From Chara braunii (taxonomy: Eukaryota > Streptophyta > Charophyceae > Charales > Characeae), in assembly GCA_003427395.1 (NCBI GenBank), contig BFEA01000056.1, positions 3,949,325 through 3,999,548 on the forward strand: a DNA stretch of 50,224 nt, in the 5' to 3' direction. The notes beneath the pieces were generated by a model. The model did not search any database, was not told where the DNA came from, and saw nothing but the letters and a program-made list of their open reading frames with translations. The position numbers and the translations under genes were made by a program. The first letter of the stretch is position 1; every line of letters starts with the position of its first letter. Below, one piece after another: positions 40,170 to 49,879 of the stretch.

Positions 40170-41465
40170 TTATCAAGTGAAGGCGAGAATTCCCCAGTGC
40201 CGCGCTTTGGAAACTGCCTCGGGCGAGAAATTTCACAGTCCGGCGCTTTGGAAATTGCCTACCCTCATTCCAGTTGAGGTCTGACCTCACAAATGGGTGC
40301 GGTCAGATCGGCCTCGAGATCCCCTCTTGACTACCGGTCACTAACCCAACATGGCTTGACTAACGGTCACTAACCCACAGATAAGTCAGACAAAAGAAAG
40401 AAGTAACCAGAGCAATGAATGAAGATTTTGAGGGGTGCAGACGGTCGCCAAGCCAGACGCTGGCAGTGTGTGAGAACATGTCGTAAGACCCAGTCGAGAA
40501 AAATCTGGTCTGCTAAGAGAGAGACCCTCTCGCCTGGCGCCTGACTCGACAGAGGGGCCCGACGGTCGAAAAAGACGACTGCCTGGCTAGATTCTCAGAC
40601 TTGGGCCCGACGGTCGAAAAAGACGACTGCCTGGCTAGATTCTCAGACTTGCCCCGCCCCCTCGTCATCTTCAAAGTCGAAAATAATGTGGACGGGGCCT
40701 GTGCGTTGGAAGCCTATGAACCACAAGTGCCTGGGGCGAGGTTTTCCAAACTGACAAAAAGATGACCTTGAAAAAGCCTCCTCTGCACACGGGTGTGTGG
40801 GGCTGATGCAGGTGAGGGTGGTAGGAGATTCACTAAACGGCCACCATGCATTTCAGCCAGCCACGCCCGTGGCCAAGCTCCCGTTTGACCCGACTGATTG
40901 GGAGTGGCCTGGCGCACTTGACCTATGCAAATTTGGGAGCATAGAGTCAAAGGGGGATACAGAGCATCGCGACAGGACCAGCTAATCAACAACACAATTG
41001 CGGACAGATGGGCACGGGACTCGCCACTCGAACCGAAACTGCCACAATCTTTCGCCTGATCCAGATTTGCGAAGATCATGCCGATAAACCACAGGTCTCT
41101 GCAGTGGTAGATCAGATCCTGCACCTCTGCCTCCCCACCTGTGGGCAACCCAGTCACACCGGACTTGTCTCATAGGTCCTCACGACCCCTAGCTACCGCT
41201 ACACAAAGTGTCCTAGCATGACTAAGAGGGCCTACCTACACCAATATACAACGCCGGATCCTTGCAGCGCTCTTGATGCAGATATGGCAGCCTCCAGTCG
41301 AGTCTCCCTCTTGAGGGAAGTAGCAACTTGCAGCTCTTGACTATGAAACACCTGCGGACACATCCGCGGGTCGGATCTCGGATGGCGGACGCAGATGGAT
41401 CCGCGTCGCGGACCCGATTTTACCAGAATTTTCCTGAATTAAATAATAGGTTAAAAAGAATAAAC
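40170..41465. other. Intergenic, no gene recognised
   Basis: A minus-strand frame of 147 codons (40714-41157) has no motif I can name. A 48-bp direct duplication lies within. Confidence 0.4.
40555..40650. repeat. 48-bp tandem duplication
   Basis: GGGCCCGACGGTCGAAAAAG..GGCTAGATTCTCAGACTT occurs twice in immediate succession without change. Confidence 0.95.
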
Positions 41466-41518
41466 AAATATGGGGTTGTAGGGAATTTTAAGCCCTACAA
41501 CCCCATATTTTTTTTTTT
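41466..41518. repeat. 18-bp perfect hairpin followed by a T-run
   Basis: AAATATGGGGTTGTAGGG, a 9-nt loop, then CCCTACAACCCCATATTT and more T. It resembles a bacterial terminator by shape only. In this nuclear context a small foldback is more likely. Confidence 0.85.
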
Positions 41519-41671
41519 GGAATCCGACTTTGTTTAGGATTTTTAAAAAATCAAAAACTAAATTCGATTAAAAAAAATTAAAAACAAAGAATATAAAGAA
41601 AAGCTGCCGAAGGTTCGATCCTGCTGCCGCGGTAGATTCAATCCCAAGTTTAGGGATGTCTTTTTTTTTTC

Positions 41672-41750
41672 GACCATTTCGCTATTTATGACTGTCATCC
41701 TTGAGCAGGGGCCATGCCTGCATCGTTTCAATTTCAGTGGATGTAAATTT
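41672..41750 (-). pseudogene. U6 snRNA pseudogene D with poly(A) tail
   Basis: Minus strand: CATCCACTGAAATTGAAACG, GCATGGCCCCTGCTCAAGGA, GAAATGGTCG, then A10. The tail directly after the U6 3' end marks a retrocopy. Confidence 0.78.
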
Positions 41751-41766
41751 TCCAGGGTGGAAAATG

Positions 41767-41827
41767 AACTATTTCTCGGGTAATGAGTGTCATCCTTGAG
41801 GGGGCACCGTGCTAATCTTCCATGAGC
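41767..41827 (-). pseudogene. U6 snRNA pseudogene E (5'-truncated)
   Basis: The minus strand carries GAAGATTAGCACGGTGCCCC, then CTCAAGGATGACACTCAT and CGAGAAATAGTT. The U6 5' third is missing and replaced by an A16 run that joins it to copy F. Confidence 0.72.
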
Positions 41828-41854
41828 TTTTTTTTTTTTTTTCAATACAATATT

Positions 41855-41944
41855 GGTCCATTTTCGAGTTATGACTGTCATTCTTGTGCAGGTGCCACGA
41901 TGATGTTCTCTGTATCGATCCAATATTAACGCATCTCCAGGAGG
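41855..41944 (-). pseudogene. U6 snRNA pseudogene F
   Basis: Minus strand: GGATCGATACAGAGAACATC, TGCACAAGAATGACAGTCAT and CGAAAATGGACC follow U6 order, with an intact ACAGAGA box. It is flanked by copy E through poly(A), head to tail. Confidence 0.7.
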
Positions 41945-42020
41945 ATGAAAGACAAAGTATAACATTCGCCCCTCGTGAATCACAACCCTCGTGTTGGGCA
42001 AATGTGACACTCCCTATTCT

Positions 42021-42095
42021 GTCCTTTGGGAGATTCGTGAAAATCTGAACGATGCAGAGATGAATTAGCATGACCACTGTGCGAAGATGATTAGC
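42021..42095 (+). pseudogene. U6 snRNA pseudogene H
   Basis: GTCCTTTGGGAGATTCGTGA, AAATCTGAACGATGCAGAGA, TTAGCATGACCACTGTGCGA and AGATGATTAGC follow U6 order with several changes. Opposite orientation to D-F. Confidence 0.62.
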
Positions 42096-42182
42096 ATCAT
42101 CACATTCACACTCGCGTTCTTTTTTTAAAACAAAATAATCCACAGGTTTTTCCTTTTTTTTCATCACTAGGCGCACGCGCGC

Positions 42183-42421
42183 GCGCGTGTGTGCATGTGT
42201 GTGTGTGTGTGTGTGTTGTTGTTTTAAAAGACCCCAGATTCTCTCTTATTCCTTTCACAAATCATCACAAGCCATCCACAACGAAAAGTATAGATAGGCA
42301 ATATAATAGAAAAATGCTAGGTTGGGCACGTTTGTGTGGTTCAGCGCCAAGTGCCCACACAGCCGTCTGCGCCAAGTGGTTCAGCACACTTGGGCATGTG
42401 TGTGTGTGTGTGTGTGTGTGT
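42183..42421. repeat. (CG/TG)n microsatellites
   Basis: (GC)n(GT)n at 42174-42216 and (GT)n at 42398-42421, with unrecognised sequence between them. Confidence 0.85.
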
Positions 42422-42476
42422 TTTGTCATATTCGCTATACACAACTCCACAAAAAAAGCATGATTTTGCCAGACCG

Positions 42477-42521
42477 ATTTGTCCGAATTTCACCTACTCG
42501 TCAGGAGGTTCACCTTGACAG
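42477..42521 (-). ncRNA. Decayed hammerhead ribozyme motif
   Basis: On the minus strand CTGTC is followed by AAGG, loop TGAA, CCTC, then the intact core CTGACGA. Stem II (GTAGG / CGGAC) has two mismatches, and GAAA has become AAAT, so it should be inactive. It shows that the upstream GTC and stem III strand do belong to the family. Confidence 0.6.
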
Positions 42522-42562
42522 TCTGCCCAGGACGCATTTGACTGATAGATAGGAATTACAAC

Positions 42563-42566
<4 letters not shown>

Positions 42567-42602
<36 letters not shown>
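42567..42602. repeat. (CT)n ending in an N
   Basis: Eighteen CT units, with an undetermined base at 42603. Confidence 0.95.
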
Positions 42603-42663
42603 NACCGGTAGCCGTTGCTCGCTGGACTGCAAAAAGGACAGGCCGTGAACTACGAACGCGCGG

Positions 42664-42700
<37 letters not shown>

Positions 42701-42727
42701 CTGCCCCCACGGCTGAAACCCGAGGGT

Positions 42728-42905
42728 AGCTCTTGAACTCAAGGCACCTCCGGGAGGTGACTTGAACTCAAGTGCGATTTTGCCTGGGCCGCACTTGAGT
42801 TTCAAGAGCGGCCACTTGAGACGCAAAATGTGAAAACAAAAAAGCATTTCTCTAGGGCGGTGTGGAACGACGATTTTTCGCGTCGCTCTTGAACTCAAGT
42901 GGCAT
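42728..42905. repeat. Direct and inverted CTCTTGAACTCAAG motifs
   Basis: GCTCTTGAACTCAAG (about 42730 and 42887), ACTTGAACTCAAGTG (42760) and GCACTTGAGTTTCAAGAGCG (42790) are direct or inverted copies. The core TTGAACTCAAG is itself nearly palindromic. Confidence 0.7.
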
Positions 42906-43007
42906 GGAACGAGGCTCTAAGGCCGGCTTCAATACCGGTGATAATATCAAACTCTTAAAAAAAAAAAAAAGAAGAAAAAGAAGGATTGCTTTAGAATTGT
43001 TAATATC

Positions 43008-43055
43008 ATCCTTCGGGACATCCGTTAAAATTGGAACGATACAGAGAAGATTAGC
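43008..43055 (+). pseudogene. U6 snRNA pseudogene G (5' half fused to poly(A))
   Basis: TCCTTCGGGACATCCGTTAA, AATTGGAACGATACAGAGAA and GATTAGC match U6 nucleotides of roughly 2-50 almost perfectly. An A13 run follows. 3'-truncated and therefore dead. Confidence 0.82.
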
Positions 43056-43154
43056 TAAAAAAAAAAAAAGTTAAGGTTGACATGCATAAATAGACACTAG
43101 CTAAGCGCCCGCGGTGCGGGCGGTGCGGGCCACGCCCTCAGAAATAACATCTAA

Positions 43155-44164
43155 GGCTGGGACCCCACAGGAATGCGGAAAGGAAAAACTTTGCCGCGGA
43201 AGTGTTTCCGGGACCCCACAGCCTGCGCATAATGCATTGGAAAGCGGCAAATTCTTTCCAAGGACCGTCTTCCGGGACCCCACAGGCCGCGTTTTTTGGC
43301 GTGGAAGGTAGCACTTGGACTTTTTCACTCCGTCTGTGTCCTGGAAAAGGCCGTCGGGAGGAAAGTTTGCCGCAAAAATGTGCCGAAAGCTGAGACTGGC
43401 CTCGCGGGCTGTCTCGCACTTTTCCAAGGTCTGGTCCGATTTTTGGACCGCGTAATGTCCATGCGTGCCACCAACGGACATTGCTGCGGCCGGGCAGTCG
43501 TTGAGGGAAGTGTCGCATGGTTGGAGTAGGGGCCCTGCCTTTCGGTGGCAATGGGGCCAAAATGGAACGGGCGGGCCCCACTCCATCCATGACACAGGCC
43601 GCGCAACACCGATGCCAGCCGAAACAAAAATGACCAAACGCCTGTCAATTGTCAAGGGACAGAGATGGCGGTTACGCACTTCCGACCTTTGGAGATGACG
43701 ATGGCGATGTCCGCGGCACAATGCAAGGACGGAACGACGGGCTTGACAGTGTTCCAACAGCCAGGAACCACCCACCTGTGTGTCTGCCCGCAACGGTCAC
43801 ATGGACCTTTCACCGGTGACGAGGGGCGGGTCCCTCACTCTCGGAAGGCTGGGACCCGATGCGGCCGTCCTGTAGGACGACATCTGGCCGCACAAGGTTT
43901 CGCACTTGTCGCACTGCGTCACCCAAACCTGGTACCCTCGCCCGTTCCGTCGGTCCAGCGGGCACCTCCCGGACAATAAAAACTTTCCCTTTTCGGCCAC
44001 CCCCTACGGCCCTTTCCTATTTTGGAAAGAAATATCGCAACTTTGTCGTGAAACGGCCTCCGCGGTGTGATCCCGGAAAAATGAGTTTCCAGCTTTCCAG
44101 AAACTCTTGCCCTCTCTTTGCGGCCGACCGGCTTTTCCATCCGCACCGCAGTGGGGTCCCAGCC
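43155..44164. mobile_element. 1.0-kb non-autonomous PIF/Harbinger-like element
   Basis: Termini GGCTGGGACCCCAC and GTGGGGTCCCAGCC are perfect inverted repeats, flanked on both sides by TAA (43152-43154 and 44165-44167), the Harbinger-type target. GC-rich inside, with GGGACCCCACAG repeated at about 43159, 43211 and 43273. A 230-codon minus-strand frame overlaps it but extends past the left end and has no DDE or Myb signature. Confidence 0.82.
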
Positions 44165-44167
44165 TAA

Positions 44168-45540
44168 GGTGGGGAGGTGATGGGAACAGGTGGGAGGGTT
44201 GGTGGGTGGGCAGGCGAGTGTGCGTGCATGTGGGTGGGTGGGTGTGGGTGTTCAATGGTGCCTTGACCCTCTTCACTTGCTGCAGGAAATGGCTGATTTT
44301 TTTGCAGCAACTAGAGAGGGCCAGGGCCTTCCTTCAGTGGAATTTTACATGCAGTTTTATTGCGTAGGTTTTGGCAGAGTTGTGTCAGTGACGATGTTGT
44401 CGACGACTCGACGGCCTTGCTCTTTTTTTCCGTTCGATCAGATTGAACATCTATCAGATCAAGTGGCTGAAAAATTCTCAGTGGCAAGTGAAGGACCAGG
44501 CATTAGAAGGCACTGGAGAGGCTGGATGACATGGCCACTGACACAACTCTGCGGAGACCTCCATGACAAAACTGCAAAACCCCTTGCAGAAACCTCCTTC
44601 GACTGCAAACCGGAACTGAAAAGTATGAAGCGGCCGTGGTTATGTCTTGTTCTTTTCAATCACCTGAGACTACAGCCCACACACAAGAGCTGCTTTGATT
44701 TGACTGGATTCTCATCTTCACTCATTCTATTTCTTAAACCGCTGGTACACCGCCCCAGCCTTGCAGACAGATTTCGTTGCCACAACCAAAACTCGGAGGC
44801 GCCGCGAGTCCCAGGGCGCCGTTGAAAAAAAGTCTAAAAAACAATCGGCGGCTTCCGAAGTGGTGCGGGTTTCATGCTGACGCCCGCGTATCGATGGGTG
44901 GTGTACTGGTGCTTTGACACCTTGAGATATTATCAATGTACTGCATGGCTTAGCATTATTATCAGTACTGTACTGAACCGACGTAACTATTGTCGATTCT
45001 CAGGGCCTGAAATCTGAACATCCGCATGAAATCCGCATATCCAATGGCAGGTGGAGCAGAGAAGAAAAACTTACAAAAAAGAAAGAAAACAGAAGAAACC
45101 AGCAGACCTTACAAAAAAAAAAAAGGATCCCTCGACAGCGTCTTGGCTTCTGAGAAAAGAAATCATTCACATTGACTTAACTTTAAGGCACTACTATACA
45201 TGTCTTGACTCCCATCTCAGCTTTCCATTCCAAACACAGTCTACCTAACAGTGGCTAATAGCCTACCACCTAAGAATTCCGACCCCCCCCCGTTCGTTCC
45301 TCTTCATCATTTCCCTTCATCATTTCCCGTCGAATTTCCCGACTATCCTTTTTCTTCGCACTGCGCCAGGGGCAAGCTACCATGATGTTGTAATCGTTCC
45401 CTCAGCCTCGTTAACAAAGAAATCAAAGGGAAAAAATAGCAAATTATTTTAACTACAATTCGCAATGATCATCGTCATCGACTCATCGTGTCCCTCTTAC
45501 ACATGATATACACATACATTTATGAAGCTTCGCCTTGACT
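44168..45540. other. Intergenic; one unassigned frame
   Basis: A plus-strand frame at 44190-44825 (211 codons) contains QEMADFFAATREGQGLPSVE after a CTGCAG acceptor-like site and before GTAGGT. It could be an exon of an unrecognised gene or chance. A weak U6-like string (CTGCGCCAGGGGC) lies at about 45360. Confidence 0.3.
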
Positions 45541-45835
45541 AACAACATCATCACCATCATCATCATCATCATCGACTCAACATCTCGATCATAGTCATCA
45601 TCATCATCATCATCATCGACTCAACATTGCCACCATAGTCGTCATCATCATCATCATGATCAGTCGACATCGCCACCATAGTCATCATCACGATCATGTC
45701 GACATTCCCATCGTCATCATCATCCAGTCGACATCGCCACCATCATCATCATCATCGACTCAACATCGCCATCATAGTCATCATCGTCATCACGATCACA
45801 TCATTCCCAGCACGTTCATTGTGATCATCATCGTC
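45541..45835. repeat. (CAT)n-rich minisatellite with GTCGACATCGCCACC units
   Basis: Blocks of CATCATCATCAT alternate with CGACTCAACATCGCCACCAT about six times. Confidence 0.9.
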
Positions 45836-46143
45836 ATGATATTCCTCTCATGCTTGAAGCTGATGCCCTCTGTGGATCTCTGGACCTCCTCTTGGACTTG
45901 CAACGCATGAGCACATCGATTTCATTATCTACAAAACATTATACGATACAAAATTGCTAATCGATCAAACCTTTTCAATCAATCGCTAAACTGATTGCTG
46001 TTACGACACTGTTCCTTCATGGACAGGCACGATGCCCTAACTGAACCTGAGGTTCGGACTGGTACAATACCCTAACCTGGCTGGAGTAGACCACACTGAT
46101 GAATTGGCCTGGAGAGGAAGGGGATGATGAAGCAGCACGGAAA

Positions 46144-46266
46144 TCAATCCCACTTGTGCAGCAGATATTCCTTCCATGTCGTCAGCGGCCTCGGGAACGC
46201 CGCATCCACACTTGCAGTCCTGTCCAGTTTCCCGTAGTAGCCAGATTCTTTGAACCATCCAAACAT
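46144..46266 (-). CDS. NmrA-like gene, last exon
   Basis: Encodes MFGWFKESGYYGKLDRTASV, a 20-residue linker-helix and stop (40 residues). The acceptor CGACAG follows a T26 tract on this strand. It is placed by similarity to NmrA C-termini and by phase. Confidence 0.85.
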   Translation of the reverse strand: MFGWFKESGYYGKLDRTASVDAAFPRPLTTWKEYLLHKWD

Positions 46267-46334
46267 CTGTCGAAAAAAAAAAAAAAAAAAAAAAAAAAGC
46301 TTACGGACACATGTCAGAATCTTTTATATTTTTT

Positions 46335-46398
<64 letters not shown>

Positions 46399-48282
46399 TT
46401 TATCCCTACTGGAACTGCCAAGAATCCACCAATGTAATCTACAATTATGATTGACTTCTCCCATCAACTCCCCCCAAAAAAATAGTTTTGTAACTTTTGT
46501 GTGTCGCAATGTTTCTTTTCTTGTCCTTTGTCTATTTTACACGCGGTTAACCGCTAGCTTCATTGTACTGATCCTGATTTTGAACTGAGTCTCCTGATCT
46601 GTTTATCAATATATAAATGTACAATTTGACATGTCTTCCCCGTCATTCAGCAACAAGTGGGTAACGCTCTTTCTAGTAGTATGCTATTTGTTCAGCCATA
46701 TCATGATGACAACGTCATCATAGGAAGGGCGGTACCGCCCTTTCTAGTATGTTATATGTTCAGCCACATCATGATGACAACAACTGCAGAGCACTGACGT
46801 ATCTCTCGCAAGCAGTTGCGAAGCGAAGGCAGCTTTGCGATCTGGCTTCAACGACTGATGGACGAACCCGTCGAACCGAACAATGCACATTCAATTTCTG
46901 AACAGCTTATAGTTTGACGGCGGCATTGATTGTGAAATTATACGGTTCAAGTTTCCCGACGAGGACTTCCCTATCATCTCACAAATTGAATGTCATCATG
47001 ATGTGAGAACTCATTTGATGCCATTCATTAAGTTGTGTAGATCAGCAATCTACTATTATATGGCATTGGCTCCTCCTTCCCGTCCTGGAAATCAAGTCAC
47101 TAAGTGGTCAAATGTGCACCATATCCTGTCGCTGATTGAACGCCTCCGTCAACTTCCACTTCCTCATAATATCCTCTATCAGCAAGGAATAATATCCATG
47201 CAATAAAGAGGGACATATTTAGGAACTTGTACCATATTTCAGACAAGGTTCAAGTTCCCTAGTAAGCAGGATCACACTCGAATCCTAGTTCAGATACCGA
47301 GGGCCCGAGCGGCATTTATGAATGGGGAAGAAGCTCAGCGTGGAAACCATGGCAGATTGCGTGTGAGAAACACAAAGAAGGTTCAGGGTTTAGGGTTTAG
47401 GGTTTAGGGTTGGGGAGCTTAAAAAAAAGATGCTGGTTATTATTAGATGCAGAGCATCACAAGCAAATATAAGGTCAGATTCACTTGATTACCTGAACGA
47501 GTTCTTCTACGTAGTCGTTTGGCGGGACTGGATCTAGCACCGCGCTTTTGCCCGTCACCTTGGTGAAGATGTGCAGCCATTCCTTGATTGGTGCGGTGAA
47601 CCCCTCGTAGACAATGTATTTGTCATGATACTCCTCTGGATGATCAAGAACATTCGGAATCGGAAGACCCATGTCGTCGACGTCATAGCCAGAATGAACG
47701 GTGTTGGCGTCATAGTGAGGCATCAGGAAAGCAACGGAGCCGTCTTCTCGCTCCCTCGCCATCCCAAAGGCCTTGAAATTGCTGTAGTAAAAGTTGGGAG
47801 AAATGAAGGTGTGATACTTGAATCCCAGTCCACGAATAATGGGCTCGACCTGGAATGCAGAATTATGATGACGAATGTGAATGTGAGTGAACAAGCACAG
47901 AGCACGAGGTTACAAACAACAATGCGGCCCACACATCAAACTCTGCAGCTGTGATCGAAATAAATAAACAAGGGGTAACTAGGGCGCAGTCACGAAAGCA
48001 GTTTTCTAAATGCATTGCAAACTGCCGTTTCGCAGTCCAGTCCGGTCCGAAGTTTACGATGCAATCTAAACTCCACTTTGCAGAAAAGTCGCACCACGGA
48101 GTTTGTAACTGCAGTTAAAAACTTATGACGTCGGCGGTGCAACTTTTCTGCAAGCCTAGTTTCAACTGCATTGTCAACTTCGGACCGGACTGGATTGCGA
48201 AACGGCAGTTTGAAATGCATTTAGAAACTCAAACCATGACCGCGTCCTAGTTTTCTCAATAAGCAAATATTTTGAGGTAGTC

Positions 48283-48334
<52 letters not shown>

Positions 48335-49315
48335 ATTTGTCACAGCTCCTTGTTTGTCGTCCTCTTCTCCCTCCCTGCCGACGGTTTACCAGGCAGTTCT
48401 GTTTGACGATATGTACCACGACTTCGATAGCACCCTGCTATGGTTTTCTCCGGTCACGTTGAGCGTATGTGGTCGGGGCCGTCACTACGTGGCCATGCTG
48501 TGCCTCTAGTGCCAGCGGCGTGTCTGGAGTGTATTTCTTGGCTGTGATAGAGCTTTCTTTGTTTCGTGGGTGTTTTGCTGGCTTGTGATGGGGTGTGAAC
48601 CCACAGTCTGTAGAGTTTTCCATCTGGTGTGGGTGAATGATAGTCTGCTTTTATTTTCATCGCAGGTACCTTGAGGGCAGTGGTTGGTGGTGCCCACCTT
48701 AGGGTATCAGTTGTCGGGCAGTCATTGATGCCTAACCATAACCACGGTTAAGGTGGATTATCGCTTACAGTGTAATCAGTTAGAGGATTCTGCAGGCTGT
48801 CGATGGTTCGGCATCTTGACGAGTCGGGTAAACTCCGACGAAACAGTTGTTCACAGCCCCTCGTTTGTTCTCCTGGACCTCCTCTCTCTCAAAAACACTT
48901 AAGTCAGAAAGATTTTGTTGTTTGTCTTTCACCTACAGCCCATTATCATTGAATTCTCCGCTCCTATGTCATTCAGAAGAATGTTATTTTGTTAATCTGA
49001 CTGCATCTGGATTCGAACTTGAGTCTGTATTTTCATGGCTGTACCAACAGCGATAAGGCCCGTCCGGCCTACAGCCCATTAGGGATTGCCGAATCTGCAA
49101 AATTCGCCCACAAAAAGTGCATCGCACAAATGAAAACTCACCTTTGCCTTGTCGGTGAAGTGTGGTACGTGCCACTTGCCGCCGCTTTGCTCTTCCACAT
49201 TGGGAAGGGTGGACCAGAGGTAATGAGTTACTCCCGCCTCCTTCGCGGCCTTTGCTGCCATCCCTCCCCGCTCCTGCTCCTTGCCCATTGAAGCAGGATC
49301 CCAAAAAAATGTCAC
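46144..49315 (-). CDS. NmrA-like NAD(P)-binding family protein, 3' three exons (partial)
   Basis: Exons in order are 49142-49315, 47493-47849 and 46144-46266. All introns are GT-AG at phase 0, giving 217 C-terminal residues. The family (NmrA/HSCARG, an atypical short-chain dehydrogenase fold) binds NAD(P) and often senses redox state or regulates transcription rather than catalysing. Family features: VTFFWDPASMGKEQERG, AAKEAGVTHYLWSTLPNVEE, SGGKWHVPHFTDKAK (the TDKAK helix), then the substrate-side domain with SPNFYYSNF and a C-terminal MFGWFKESGYYGK helix. The N-terminal Rossmann part with the glycine-rich loop is not in this window and must lie further right. Which NmrA-like paralogue this is cannot be said. 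Confidence 0.88.
46273..46396. repeat. Poly(A) runs in an NmrA-like intron
   Basis: A26 (46273-46298) and A58 (46339-46396). On the gene strand the first serves as the pyrimidine tract of the last acceptor. Confidence 0.93.
46520..47380. other. NmrA-like intron, unrecognised content
   Basis: A plus-strand frame at 47003-47206, extendable upstream past a stop-free stretch (IIRFKFPDEDFPIISQIE..), looks protein-like but matches nothing I know. It may be an old transposon fragment. A duplication of TCAGCCAYATCATGATGACAAC lies at about 46696 and 46755. Confidence 0.35.
47382..47415. repeat. Interstitial plant-type telomeric repeat
   Basis: Three exact TTTAGGG units flanked by TTCAGGG and TTGGGG variants, inside the intron of the NmrA-like gene. 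Typical of double-strand-break repair or retro-insertion scars, not a chromosome end. Confidence 0.9.
47493..47849 (-). CDS. NmrA-like gene, penultimate exon
   Basis: 119 codons starting VEPIIRGLGFKYHTFISPNF and ending NDYVEELVQ. The acceptor is ATTCCAG and the donor CAG|GTAATC. The reading frame is fully open and family-like throughout. Confidence 0.9.
48276..48335. repeat. (CTAT)n microsatellite
   Basis: About thirteen CTAT units directly before the ribozyme-bearing repeat. Confidence 0.97.
48337..48876 (+). mobile_element. Retrozyme-like repeat with hammerhead ribozyme
   Basis: Both ends carry the same block: TTGTCACAGCTCCTTGTTTG (48337) and TTGTTCACAGCCCCTCGTTTG (48847), about 511 bp apart. 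The hammerhead module lies immediately before the second block. Inside are GACGGTTTACCAGGCAGTTC, GGTACCTTGAGGGCAGTGGT and TATCAGTTGTCGGGCAGTCA, shared with 9.5-9.9 kb. No protein domain. It looks like just over one unit of a circular or multimeric RNA copied into an NmrA-like intron, on the opposite strand. Structure is seen; mechanism is inferred. Confidence 0.7.
48797..48846 (+). ncRNA. Hammerhead ribozyme (type III), all three stems, C3 changed
   Basis: Stem III CTGT (48797-48800) pairs with ACAG (48843-48846). The cleavage site would follow C48801 of GTC. Stem I is GATG, loop GTTCGG, CATC (48802-48815). The core reads TTGACGA instead of CTGANGA, so invariant C3 is T. Stem II is GTCGG, loop GTAAACT, CCGAC, followed by GAAA. 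The architecture is complete, but the C3 change should strongly reduce activity. Confidence 0.75.
48985..49060 (-). repeat. tRNA-derived SINE-like fragment
   Basis: Minus strand: CGCTGTTGGTACAGCCATGA, then CAGACTCAAGTTCGAATCCA and GATGCAGTCAGATTAAC. It matches the copy at 34046-34205. Only the head is present. Confidence 0.65.
49142..49315 (-). CDS. NmrA-like gene, first exon visible
   Basis: 58 codons from VTFFWDPASMGKEQERG to PHFTDKAK. The acceptor is GATGCAG and the donor AAG|GTGAGT. It joins in phase 0 to the exon at 47849 exactly where relatives continue KVE. Earlier exons are outside the window. Confidence 0.9.
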
Positions 49316-49570
49316 CTGCATCCACAACATGATCCAATTTGGATAATTCTACCGTCTTAACCCGAAAACAAGGTCCGTACCTTGTATACGAATAGAAGAT
49401 ATGGGATACAAGGCCGTGTAGAACGAATTTTAGGGTGCACCTTTCCCAAGGCTCGGGGGGGGGAGGGGGGAGGGGAGGGACTACAAATATATATTAAATA
49501 TTAGTAATAATATCACGAATAGAAAACACAGTCAACTGCTACCAGGACGCGTGTAGACGGCTACCAGGGC
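49316..49570. other. NmrA-like intron sequence
   Basis: Contains a G-rich stretch (49456-49483) and TACCGTCTTAACCCG (about 49350), resembling one end of the TACCGTC element family. No upstream exon could be found. Confidence 0.4.
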
Positions 49571-49574
49571 CAAG

Positions 49575-49736
49575 GTCCCACTAGAAAGAAGGGTAGGATC
49601 GACTCGATCGAACTCCTGAATCAGGACGTGTTTTATGCAGAGATGCAGAAGAGCAGTTCAATCTCGATCTCCCGCACATCTCCATAACCTCGTCCAGATT
49701 CAGGCATTCGATCCGATTCTCTTTGCTAGTGGGACC
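49575..49736. mobile_element. Foldback element, copy 2 (diverged)
   Basis: GGTCCCACTAG at the left and CTAGTGGGACC at the right, with subterminal ATCGAACTCCTGAATCAGGACG facing CGTCCAGATTCAGGCATTCGAT. Same family as 32106-32259 but with imperfect arms. Confidence 0.75.
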
Positions 49737-49879
49737 ACGCCCCAGGACTGGACTGCCGCCTGAAGCATGAAGTTCTTTTTTTTCTTTTTTTTTTTTGAAA
49801 AAGAACACATTGATTCCATGGGGTCGGCGCGTAAGACAAAGGAGGGGCAGAGCAGATTGTCGGTAAGACAAAGAACCTG

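Noticed and set aside
43101-43793. 230-codon minus-strand frame
   Set aside because: It crosses the left end of the Harbinger-like element, has no domain, and competes with open frames on the other strand.
47382-47415. Chromosome end
   Set aside because: Only three exact telomere units, inside an intron with genic sequence on both sides.
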